Below, in pieces: positions 23,780 to 33,002 of a stretch of 64,000 nucleotides of DNA; positions within the stretch are counted from its first letter, which is position 1, and each line of letters starts with the position of its first letter. A model generated the notes under the pieces. It was not told the origin of the DNA and did not search any database. It saw nothing but the letters and a program-made list of their open reading frames with translations. A program made the position numbers and the translations under genes. The DNA comes from PALSA-505 sp036267135 (GTDB lineage: Bacteria > Actinomycetota > Actinomycetes > Streptosporangiales > Streptosporangiaceae): contig DATAWQ010000019.1 of assembly GCA_036267135.1 (NCBI GenBank), positions 86,308 through 150,307 of the forward strand, given 5' to 3'.

Positions 23780-24787
23780 CTAGCCTAGGGCACGCGGGTG
23801 AGCGGCGGCGTACACCTCGCGCAGCTTGTCCACTGTGACCAGGGTGTATATCTGCGTTGTGGTCACAGAGGCGTGCCCGAGCAACTCCTGCACCACGCGG
23901 ATGTCGGCGCCGCCGTCCAGCATGTGGGTGGCGAAGGAATGCCGGAGCGTGTGCGGGGACAGCGGGCGCAGGCCCGCCCGGCTGGCCGCCGCGCGCAGCA
24001 CCATCCAGGCGCCTTGCCGGGTCAGCCTGCCGCCCCTGGCGTTGAGGAAGACGGCGGGCACAGCGGCCCTTTGGGTGGTCCTGGCGGCTGTGCTTCCTTG
24101 GCCGGAAAGACGCCCTACGGCAGCGGCCAGAGCGGGACGGGCGCGCACCAGGTAGGCGTCCAGGGCCTGGCTGGCGTAGCTGCCGACCGGGACGATCCGC
24201 TCCTTGCCGCCCTTGCCGGCCAGCCGGACCACGCCGTCGCCGGCCAGATCGAGGTCGCCGGTGTCGAGGCCGGTCGCCTCGGAGATGCGGGCGCCGGTGC
24301 CGTAGAGGAATTCGAGCAGGGCCCGGTCTCGCAGCCTGGCCCTGGCCTCGGGACCGTCCGGGCCGGTATCGGCCCCGAGCGGCCCGGCCGCACTCAGCAG
24401 ACGTTCGACCTCGGCCACCGTGATGGCCTTGGGCAGCCGCCTGGGTGGCTGTGGCGGGCGGACCTGGCGGGCCGGATCCACGGCGGTCAGGCCCTGCGCC
24501 ACGGCGAAGGCGTGCAGTCCGCGCACGGCCACCACGGCCCGCCCGGCGGAACTGGTGGCCAGCGGCCTGTGTTCCTCGTCGCCTTCCCGCAGACCGGCCA
24601 GGAAGGACGCGACGTCGGCCCCGGTGAGCTGGCCGATCGCGGTCTTGCCTTGGCCGGCCAGGGCGTCGGCGTAGCGCAGCAGGTCCCTGCGGTAGGACTC
24701 GAGGGTGCTGGCGGCCAGCCCGCGCTCGACCGCCAGATGATCGAGATAGCCACCGATCGCCGCCGCGACGGTATGAGACTCATTCAA
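23780..24787 (-). CDS. xerD: Tyrosine recombinase XerD with a lineage-specific insertion
   Basis: XerD with XerC resolves chromosome dimers at dif. All catalytic residues are visible: Arg167 (GTGARISEATGLD), Lys192 (AGKGGKERIVP), His279 and Arg282 (SPHTLRHSFATHML), His305 (LGHASVTTTQIYT) and Tyr314. The protein is 335 residues, longer than the usual ~300. Residues about 224-243 (VGRLSGQGSTAARTTQR and flanks) are extra, sit before the conserved VFLNARGGRL, and use codons rare in this genome. The start appears to be TTG at 24787. Genes ald and nudix precede it on the same strand. Confidence 0.94.
   Translation of the reverse strand: MNESHTVAAAIGGYLDHLAVERGLAASTLESYRRDLLRYADALAGQGKTAIGQLTGADVASFLAGLREGDEEHRPLATSSAGRAVVAVRGLHAFAVAQGLTAVDPARQVRPPQPPRRLPKAITVAEVERLLSAAGPLGADTGPDGPEARARLRDRALLEFLYGTGARISEATGLDTGDLDLAGDGVVRLAGKGGKERIVPVGSYASQALDAYLVRARPALAAAVGRLSGQGSTAARTTQRAAVPAVFLNARGGRLTRQGAWMVLRAAASRAGLRPLSPHTLRHSFATHMLDGGADIRVVQELLGHASVTTTQIYTLVTVDKLREVYAAAHPRALG
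24086..24110 (-). repeat. Interspersed 25-nt repeat, copy in xerD
   Basis: Read on the coding strand this segment contains CTTTCCGGCCAAGGAAGCAC and encodes LSGQGSTA inside the extra segment of XerD. 23 of 25 bases are identical to 62086-62110 in gltB, where it is read in the same frame (LSGQISTA), also inside an extra segment. Confidence 0.7.
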
Positions 24788-24835
24788 CAGCGCTGGACCC
24801 TCGCCTCTCGCCCCGATGGCCGGTGACTAAGCCGC

Positions 24836-25951
24836 TCAGCTCAGCACGTCCGCCGGCGTGACCGACTTGAGGCCGAGCGACTCGCCCACCGGCGGGCAGG
24901 TGAGCTGGCCCGCGTGCGTGTTCAGGCCGAGGGCCAGCGCGGGGTCGGACCGCAGCGCATCCCGCCAGCCGCGGTTGGCGATCTCCGCGATGTAGGGCAG
25001 GGTCACGTTGGTCAGCGCGTAGGTGGAGGTGTGCGGCACCGCGCCTGGCATGTTGGCCACGCAGTAGAACAGGGAGTTGTGCACCGGGTAGGTGGGGTCG
25101 GCGTGCGTGGTGGGGTGGGAGTCCTCGAAACAGCCGCCCTGGTCGATGGAGATGTCCACCAGCACCGAGCCTGGCTTCATCTCCGCGACGAGCTGGTTGG
25201 AGACCAGCATCGGCGCCTTGGCCCCCGGCACCAGGACCGCGCCGATGACCAGGTCGGCGTCGATCACCGCGCGCCTGATCTCGTAGGCGTTGGACGCCAC
25301 CGTCTGCAGGTGACCCTGGTAGATCGCGTCCGCCTGGCGGAGCCTGGCGATGTTCTTGTCCACCAGGTGGACCTCGGCCTGCATGCCGAGGGCGATGGCC
25401 GCGGCGCTCATGCCGGACACGCCGGCGCCGAGTACCACCACCTTGGCCGCGTACACGCCGGACACGCCGCCCATCAGCACGCCCCGGCCGCCGCCGTCGC
25501 TCTGCAGGTGGTGCGCGCCGACCTGGGGGGCCATCCGGCCGGCCACCTCGGACATGGGGGCGAGCAGCGGCAGCGACCCGTCGGCAAGCTGGACGGTCTC
25601 ATACGCGATCGAGGTGATGCCGGATCCGAGCAGCGCGTCGGTGCACGGACGCGAGGCGGCCAGGTGCAGGTAGGTGAACAGGACCTGCCCGGGCCGCATG
25701 CGATGGTACTCCTCGGCGACCGGCTCCTTGACCTTGAGGATCAGGTCGCCGGCCTGCCAGACGTCGTCGGCGGTGGCCAGGATCTTCGCGCCGGCGGACA
25801 CGAAGTCCTCGTCCGGGATGGACGACCCGACACCGGCCGTGGCCTGGATGAACACGTCGTGCCCGGCCCGCGCCAGCTCGTGCACCCCGGACGGGGTGAG
25901 GGCCACCCGGTTCTCGTTGTTCTTGACTTCCTTCGGTACGCCAACCTTCAT
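24836..25951 (-). CDS. ald: Alanine dehydrogenase
   Basis: Ald reversibly deaminates L-alanine to pyruvate and ammonia with NAD. From the ATG at 25951 the protein starts MKVGVPKEVKNNENRVALTP and is 371 residues, the family length. The catalytic Lys and His are in LKVKEP and FTYLHLAAS. The NAD fold is KVVVLGAGVSGMSAAAIALG, and DISIDQGGCFEDSHPTTHAD is the family signature. It lies between nudix (96 nt) and xerD on the same strand. In mycobacteria Ald is linked to nitrogen supply and redox balance during oxygen limitation. Confidence 0.95.
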   Translation of the reverse strand: MKVGVPKEVKNNENRVALTPSGVHELARAGHDVFIQATAGVGSSIPDEDFVSAGAKILATADDVWQAGDLILKVKEPVAEEYHRMRPGQVLFTYLHLAASRPCTDALLGSGITSIAYETVQLADGSLPLLAPMSEVAGRMAPQVGAHHLQSDGGGRGVLMGGVSGVYAAKVVVLGAGVSGMSAAAIALGMQAEVHLVDKNIARLRQADAIYQGHLQTVASNAYEIRRAVIDADLVIGAVLVPGAKAPMLVSNQLVAEMKPGSVLVDISIDQGGCFEDSHPTTHADPTYPVHNSLFYCVANMPGAVPHTSTYALTNVTLPYIAEIANRGWRDALRSDPALALGLNTHAGQLTCPPVGESLGLKSVTPADVLS

Positions 25952-26047
25952 GCCTGCCAGCCTTTCCTGGTTCGCCTGGCCGCCGGCCCCGTTGCCGGGC
26001 GGAATCAATCCTGGCGAGCCATTGTCCTAGCGAGCACCGGCCGCCGG

Positions 26048-26673
26048 TCAGCGCTCGGGCGCGTCCGGGAGGCGCAGCCCCGCGAACCCGTCCCGCTTGG
26101 CGGCATACGCGGACAAGATACCCACTACGGCCGGGCCATTGTGCAGTTCGCCGCCGAGAATCAGGCCGACGGCCTGTTCCAGCGGCACCCAGGCCAGCCG
26201 CAGATGGGCCTCCTCGTGCTCGGGTACGAAGTTCCGCTCCGCGTGCGGCACCTCGGTGAGACCGCGGGCCAGGTACACCCGCAGCCGTTCGTCGGTGAAC
26301 CCCGGTGAGGAGAAATAGTCGGTCAGCACGTGCCAGTCGATGGCCCGGTAGCCGGTCTCCTCGAGCAGTTCGCGCTCGGCGGTGACCCGGGTGGGCTCGC
26401 CGATAACGTCGCGCAGGCCGGCCGGGATCTCCCAGAGCATCCGGCCCACCGGGTGCCGGTACTGCCGGATCATCAGCACCCGGTCCTGCTCGTCGATGGC
26501 CACGATCGCGACCGCGCCCGGGTGGGCCACCACGTCGCGGCCGGAGACGTCACCTTCCGGCATCTCCACCTGGTCGGTGCGGACCGTCATGATCGGGCTG
26601 CGGAAGTGCTCGGCCGAACCGGCCACCGGCCAGCGCTCGGTCTCGTCGGCCACCCCGGTCACCTGGGGACCGG

Positions 26674-26677
<4 letters not shown>
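26048..26677 (-). CDS. NUDIX hydrolase, ADP-ribose pyrophosphatase type
   Basis: The GTG at 26677 overlaps the pyrG stop (GTGA), giving a 209-residue protein. The Nudix box is LRDVIGEPTRVTAERELLEE followed by TGY, preceded by LWEIPAG, and has the one-residue-longer spacing common in actinobacterial ADP-ribose pyrophosphatases. MIRQYRHPVG upstream of the box is typical of the ADP-ribose branch. It should hydrolyse ADP-ribose or a related NDP-sugar. The coupling to pyrG is conserved in actinobacteria, but I know of no direct metabolic link. Confidence 0.92.
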
Positions 26678-28425
<1,748 letters not shown>

Positions 28426-28525
28426 GGACCCTCAGAATATCAGCCCAGGGTCAGCGTGGCTCGCATCGACACCGGCCGGTAGCCGAACGCGATTCGGTAC
28501 GGTGTGGATCGTACAGTGTTGGCTC
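28426..28525. promoter_or_regulatory. Divergent promoter region between pyrG and the thiolase-like gene
   Basis: This 100-bp region separates two divergent genes and must hold both promoters. A GGTAC...GTAC dyad at about 28497-28514 lies close to the thiolase start. I see no pyrimidine-type leader for pyrG. Confidence 0.45.
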
Positions 28526-29782
28526 ATGGTGGCAGCGGCGATCGCCGGTCTCGGCCTGACCGAGCTCGGCAAAGTCTACGGGCGCAGCCCGCGGCGGCTG
28601 GCGGCCGAGGCGGTGCGGGCCGCGGTGGCGGACGCCGGCCTCGGCCTGGCCGACCTGGACGGGCTGCTGGTCTGCCCGGGAATCGCCGTGGGTGCCCTGG
28701 ACGTCGGCCTTGCCCAGGTGCTCGGGCTGCGCGACCTGCGGCTGCTCAGCGTGATCAATGCCTACGGCGCCTCCGCGGGAGCGGCGGTCAGCCTGGCCGC
28801 GCTGGCGGTCACCAGCGGGTCGGCGAGCGCGGTGGCGTGCGTGTTCGCGGACACACCGCTTCGGCCTGACGCTTCCGCGGGAGCGTCGTTCGGCGCCGCC
28901 GGCGACCGCCCGCGGCCAGAGCGGGCAAAGCAAGCAGAGCGGGCAAAGCAAGCGGCGCGGCCCGAATGGCACGGGCTTGGCGGGTTGCGGGCCGGGTACG
29001 GGTACCGGTCGGTCACCGCCGAGTACGCGCTCGCGGCGCGCCGGCACATGGCCGCCTACGGGACGACCAGCGAGCAGTTCGGCGCGGTCGCGGTGGCGCA
29101 GCGGGCCTGGGCGGCGGGCAACCCGCTGGCGCAGTTCCGCGAGCCGATCACGCTGGCCGGCCACCAGGCCTCGCGCTGGATCGCCGAGCCACTGCACCTG
29201 CTGGACTGCTGCCTGGTCTCCAACGGGGCCGTCGCGGTGGTGGTGACCAGCGCCGGGCGGGCGGCCGGGCTGGCCAAACCGCCAGTGCACATCTGGGGGT
29301 GGGGCCAGGGCCATCCCGGCCAGCCGATGGCGCGGGGCAGCGGGTTCGGGCTGACCACCGGCGCGGCCATCGCGGGCCCGGCGGCGATGGCAATGGCCGG
29401 CGTCGGCCCCGCTGACGTCACGATGGCCCAGATCTACGACTGCTACACCTACACGGTGCTGGTGACGCTGGAGGACTACGGGTTCTGCGCGAAGGGCGAA
29501 GGCGGGCCGCTGGCCGCCTCCGGTGCGCTCGGGCCCGGCGGGTCATTGCCGGTGAACACCGGGGGCGGCCAGCTCTCCGCCTACTACATGTGGGGCTTCA
29601 CCCCGCTGTCCGAGGCGGTCATCCAGGCCAGGGGCGAGGGCGGCGACCGCCAGTCGGCCGCCAACGACGTGATCCTGGTCAGCGGCAACGGTGGCATCCT
29701 GGCCCACCACGCCACCCTGATCCTCAGCCCACAGCCTCCCAGCAGAAAACGGACAGGACAAACAGCTACCAGTTACCAGTGA
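28526..29782 (+). CDS. Thiolase-fold lipid-transfer-type protein without the Cys nucleophile
   Basis: This 418-residue thiolase-superfamily protein is of the SCPx/lipid-transfer branch. AIAGLGLTELGKVYGRSPRR and ADAGLGLADLDGLLVCPG are typical, but the segment that carries the nucleophilic Cys in thiolases reads NAYGASAGAAV with no Cys. Tyr residues in IYDCYTYTVLVTLEDYGFCA match the retro-aldolase (Ltp2-like) pattern. The C-terminal NTGGGQLSAYYMWGF replaces the thiolase CxG motif. Such proteins work with a DUF35 OB-fold partner; one lies at 35455. A low-complexity insertion (ERAKQAERAKQA, near residue 135) is odd. The ATG at 28526 is preferred. Confidence 0.86.
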   Translation: MVAAAIAGLGLTELGKVYGRSPRRLAAEAVRAAVADAGLGLADLDGLLVCPGIAVGALDVGLAQVLGLRDLRLLSVINAYGASAGAAVSLAALAVTSGSASAVACVFADTPLRPDASAGASFGAAGDRPRPERAKQAERAKQAARPEWHGLGGLRAGYGYRSVTAEYALAARRHMAAYGTTSEQFGAVAVAQRAWAAGNPLAQFREPITLAGHQASRWIAEPLHLLDCCLVSNGAVAVVVTSAGRAAGLAKPPVHIWGWGQGHPGQPMARGSGFGLTTGAAIAGPAAMAMAGVGPADVTMAQIYDCYTYTVLVTLEDYGFCAKGEGGPLAASGALGPGGSLPVNTGGGQLSAYYMWGFTPLSEAVIQARGEGGDRQSAANDVILVSGNGGILAHHATLILSPQPPSRKRTGQTATSYQ

Positions 29783-30672
29783 TGCCTGGTCGCGCCGCAG
29801 TCGTTGATCACCTGGCCGACCGTCTCCGGGCGCTCGAACACCGACTGGACGGCCACCCGGCCCGGGCCGGTGAGGGTCATCCACACCGACTTGGCCTGGT
29901 ACTTGCGCGAGGTGAACCAGTACTGGCCGCGCGGGTACTCGAAGTGCAGGTTCATCCGGACGGACGGGTCCTTCCAGAGGAACGAGCTGGGCTGGACCAG
30001 GATGTGCTGGCCGGGCTGCAGGTCGCGGATGAACACATTCCCTGGCGCGTGCAGCAGCAGCAGGCCGGGCTGGTTCTGCGCGCTGAACTTGTCCAGGAAC
30101 CGGCCGGCCGGGTAGTGCGTCTCCTGGTCGTTGCGGTCGTTCGGGTCCCCCGTGACGAACCAGAGGTGCATCTTCAGGTACTGGTAGTTGACGTTCCCGG
30201 TGGCGGCCAGGAAGCGGTGCTCGGCCACGTCAATGGCCTGATTCGGCATCAGCGGCACGGCCAGGGTGTCGCCGGGATGGTCGGCGGACAGGGCCAGGTG
30301 GCCGGGCCCGCGCGCGGTCATCATGATCAGCGGAATCCCGGCCAGATGCCGGTTCCAGCCGCCCGGCATCTTCTTGGCCTCGAGCGGGATGTTGGCGTCG
30401 GTGTGCAGCAGCACGTGGTGGGAGAAGTAGATCCAGTCCTCAGGGTGCAGGTTGAACTCGGCCACCGGCACGTAGGTGCCGCTGATCTGGCAGGTGGACC
30501 GGTTGAAGCGGATGCGGGCCATGTCCCTGATGGCCGGCTGCTCGATCCAGCCCGAGTCCGACACGCGCTCCCTGACGTCCACGGGCGCGCCGCAGTGCGG
30601 GCAGGTCGCGCTCGATCCGTCGCTCGGGATACGGCAGTACGGGCAGGTGTAGGTGACCGTCGGCGTGGTCAT
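29773..30672 (-). CDS. AIM24-family protein with N-terminal zinc ribbon (copy 1)
   Basis: This 299-residue protein has an N-terminal zinc ribbon, CPYCRIPSDGSSATCPHCG. The AIM24-type beta-rich domain follows: IRFNRSTCQISGTYVPVAEF, YFSHHVLLHTDANIPLEA, and GLLLLHAPGNVFIRDLQPGQ with HILVQPSSFLW. The ATG at 30672 has AGGTGG 6 nt upstream and lies 9 nt after the stop of the paralogue, so the two are co-transcribed. AIM24 domains occur in proteins linked to membranes and mitochondria, and the bacterial biochemistry is unknown. The gene end overlaps the convergent thiolase end by 10 bp. Confidence 0.85.
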   Translation of the reverse strand: MTTPTVTYTCPYCRIPSDGSSATCPHCGAPVDVRERVSDSGWIEQPAIRDMARIRFNRSTCQISGTYVPVAEFNLHPEDWIYFSHHVLLHTDANIPLEAKKMPGGWNRHLAGIPLIMMTARGPGHLALSADHPGDTLAVPLMPNQAIDVAEHRFLAATGNVNYQYLKMHLWFVTGDPNDRNDQETHYPAGRFLDKFSAQNQPGLLLLHAPGNVFIRDLQPGQHILVQPSSFLWKDPSVRMNLHFEYPRGQYWFTSRKYQAKSVWMTLTGPGRVAVQSVFERPETVGQVINDCGATRHHW

Positions 30673-30681
30673 GGTGGCCAC

Positions 30682-31482
30682 CTACTCCGAACTGTGGTGG
30701 TGAACGTACATGGACTGGATGCCGACCCGGCCGGGGCCGACCATCTCGGCCAGGTACATGCCGTGGGACATGAGACCGGTCCTGATGCTCTGCTTGACCG
30801 TGTTCATCTGCACCGAGGAGTCCTTGTAGAGGAAGCCGCCCGGCTCGACCAGGATCTTCTCGCCCGGCTGCAGCGTCTTCTGGAAGACGTTGCCGTAGCC
30901 GTGCAGGAGCAGGAGGCCGGGCTCGTTCTGGGTGACGAACCGGTCCATGTACATGCCCCCGCCGCCGTGCATCACGTTGGCCAGGCCCTTGATCCGCACG
31001 AACGAGTAGTTCAGCGAGTGCGTCCCGGCCAGAAATGCGTGCTCACGCACGTCGAGCTCCATGGACGGGTGCAGCGGCAGCACCACGACCTCACCGTTGG
31101 CGTCCCGGGAGAACGCGATGCGGCCGGGGCCGTGAGCCACGCTGAGCACGTGCGGCATGCCGCCGAGCATGCGCTTCATGCCGCCGCCGGTGTTCAGGGC
31201 CGACATCGGGACGTTCGGCTCTTTCCAGAGCATGACGTGGTGCTCGAAGAACACCGAGTCCCCGTTGGCCAGCGCCAGCTCCGCCACCGGGACGATCTCG
31301 CCCTCGATCTGGCAGGTGGAATTGGAGAACCGGAACTCGGTCATGTCCCGCAGGCGGGGCGCCTCGGCCCAGCCCGAATCGGAAACGAGGTTCTGCTTGT
31401 CGAGCGGAGCGCCGCAGGTGCTGCAGCTTGTTCGCTCCGGTTCGTTCTGTGCCTTGCACCACTGGCACTCGATCCGATCCAT
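30682..31482 (-). CDS. AIM24-family protein with N-terminal zinc ribbon (copy 2)
   Basis: This 266-residue paralogue of the next gene shares the same order: zinc ribbon CQWCKAQNEPERTSCSTCG, then FRFSNSTCQIEGEIVPVAEL, FFEHHVMLWKEPNVPMSALN, GLLLLHGYGNVFQKTLQPGE and KILVEPGGFLYKDSSVQMN. It has a Gly/Met-rich middle (GGGMKRMLGGM, MHGGGGMYMDRF). The start is either the ATG at 31482 or a TTG at 31515. The gene lies between the SPFH gene (67 nt) and copy 1 (9 nt) on one strand. I infer that the two paralogues form a heteromeric beta-sandwich assembly. Confidence 0.85.
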   Translation of the reverse strand: MDRIECQWCKAQNEPERTSCSTCGAPLDKQNLVSDSGWAEAPRLRDMTEFRFSNSTCQIEGEIVPVAELALANGDSVFFEHHVMLWKEPNVPMSALNTGGGMKRMLGGMPHVLSVAHGPGRIAFSRDANGEVVVLPLHPSMELDVREHAFLAGTHSLNYSFVRIKGLANVMHGGGGMYMDRFVTQNEPGLLLLHGYGNVFQKTLQPGEKILVEPGGFLYKDSSVQMNTVKQSIRTGLMSHGMYLAEMVGPGRVGIQSMYVHHHSSE

Positions 31483-31549
31483 CCCGGGCAGGCCTTTCTG
31501 ATCAGGAGACGTCAAATGATCTCTGCGGGGGATGTTAGCGGAGGTGAGC

Positions 31550-32695
31550 TCAGGCTTGCGGTGGGTTGGCCGGGGTGCCGCACTCGCCGCAGAACTTGGC
31601 GGTGGGGCTCAGGTCGGCGTTGCACTCCGTGCAGTGCTTGCGCATGGCCGTGCCGCACTCGCCGCAGAACTTCGACCCGACCCGGACCGGGCTGTGGCAG
31701 GTGGCGCACTCGACCGTGCCTGGAGCGGCCGCGGCCGGAGCCGCCTGGGGCGCGGCGGGGGCCGGGGCCGGGGTGGGGGCGAAGCCGGGGCCGCCGCCCG
31801 CGAAGCCGGGCCCTGGTGGCGGCGGGGCGGGCTGCGCCTGGCCGGGGGCCTGCATCATCTGGTTGGCCATGCCCATCCCGGCCCCGAAGAACATCGGGGT
31901 CACGCCCTCGCCACCCTTGGACATGCCCTCGCCCGCGCCCTGCATCGCCTCGGCCTGCGCGGCCTGCAGGAAACCGCCGGCCAGCCGGCTGTAGGCGGTG
32001 TCGCCGGCCAGCTTCTTCAGCCGCGCGTTGTCGTCGTCGTCCAGGTTGATGTCGACGTTGCCGAGCCTGGTGATGGAGATTCCGTAGTCGGCCAGCTCCC
32101 GGTTGGCGGCCTTCATCGACTCGACCTCGATCTCCGGGGCGTGCACCGACAGGCCGAGAATCGGCCAGGCGCCGGACATGAGCTGGGTGGTGACCGTGGT
32201 GCGCATCCACTTGAGCAACTGCTGGGTGACCCAGGCGGTGATGGCCTGGTTGTTGGTCACGTCCACGGTGCCGACCAGGTTGAGTATCAGCTTGGGCGCG
32301 TCGATGACGCGCACCGCGTACTCGCCGAACGTGCGCAGGGTGACGATCAGGCCGGTCTGCGGGTCCTGGACCTCGTCAAGACGGCCACCGAAGCGGAGGT
32401 TCGGGAAGTCCCTGATGCCGACGAAGTAGAGCTCGGCCTTGAACAGGTTGCCGCCGGTGCCCCAGTCCACGAACATGCCGAGGAACGGCAGCTCTTTGGC
32501 GTCCAGGGTGTGCTGGCCGGCCAGCATGGTGCCCATGACCTGGCCCTGGCTCATGAAGACGGCCACGGCGTCGGCCTCGACGATGGCGCGGGCGAACTTG
32601 CGGATGTTCTGGTCGGGCCACTTGTAGACGATCTGGCCCTTCGAGCTGTCCGGTGCTGCGATGAACTCGCGGCGGGCCTCGTTGAGAATGCCCAT
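31550..32695 (-). CDS. SPFH (stomatin/prohibitin-like) protein with two C-terminal zinc ribbons, YdjI-like
   Basis: This 381-residue protein matches the COG4260/YdjI branch. An N-terminal SPFH domain (GQIVYKWPDQNIRKFARAIV, AVFMSQGQVMGTMLAGQHTL, DWGTGGNLFKAELYFVGIRD) leads to a helical part with NRELADYGISITRLGNVDIN. A Gly/Pro/Ala/Met-rich linker of about 80 residues is followed by zinc ribbons CATCHSPVRVGSKFCGECG and CTECNADLSPTAKFCGECG. There is no obvious N-terminal membrane helix. It is the first gene of a three-gene unit with two AIM24 proteins. YdjI relatives sit beside PspA-type membrane-stress genes in Bacillus, so a membrane microdomain or stress role is likely but unproven here. Confidence 0.88.
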   Translation of the reverse strand: MGILNEARREFIAAPDSSKGQIVYKWPDQNIRKFARAIVEADAVAVFMSQGQVMGTMLAGQHTLDAKELPFLGMFVDWGTGGNLFKAELYFVGIRDFPNLRFGGRLDEVQDPQTGLIVTLRTFGEYAVRVIDAPKLILNLVGTVDVTNNQAITAWVTQQLLKWMRTTVTTQLMSGAWPILGLSVHAPEIEVESMKAANRELADYGISITRLGNVDINLDDDDNARLKKLAGDTAYSRLAGGFLQAAQAEAMQGAGEGMSKGGEGVTPMFFGAGMGMANQMMQAPGQAQPAPPPPGPGFAGGGPGFAPTPAPAPAAPQAAPAAAAPGTVECATCHSPVRVGSKFCGECGTAMRKHCTECNADLSPTAKFCGECGTPANPPQA

Positions 32696-33002
32696 GGCTT
32701 GACTCCTTGCTCGCCTGCGGGGCTGTTGTCCTTGAGTTATGGCACCCCTCGCCGGCCCCCTCGGCCGCGACTAACCGGATCATACTTCGCCGGGCGTTCG
32801 GTGACGGCGGCGTCTGCGGCGATACGGGAGACGGCCCCGGCGACGGCGCAGGATGCCCGGGCCCGCGCAGGAGCGATCGCAGCACCAGGTCTATTTGATA
32901 GAATTTGCCATTCAAATCAATGTGAACTGTCAAATCGAACCGCAAATAAAAATAGCCTCGAATAAGAGGCTTAGTGAGGAATTATACCTGGAAAGGGGTT
33001 CC
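32696..33002. promoter_or_regulatory. AT-rich divergent promoter region of the SPFH unit and helD
   Basis: The stretch 32890-32990 is strikingly AT-rich for this genome. It holds TCAAATC twice, 18 nt apart (32912-32918 and 32930-32936), and then a small hairpin, AGCCTC-GAATAA-GAGGCT (32954-32971), between the probable promoter and the helD ribbosome-binding site. I see no rifamycin-associated element like the one reported upstream of some helR genes. Confidence 0.55.

Noticed and set aside
32880..33002. Rifamycin-associated element upstream of helD
   Set aside because: The inverted repeat expected for that element is not visible. Only short AT-rich direct repeats and a small hairpin are present.
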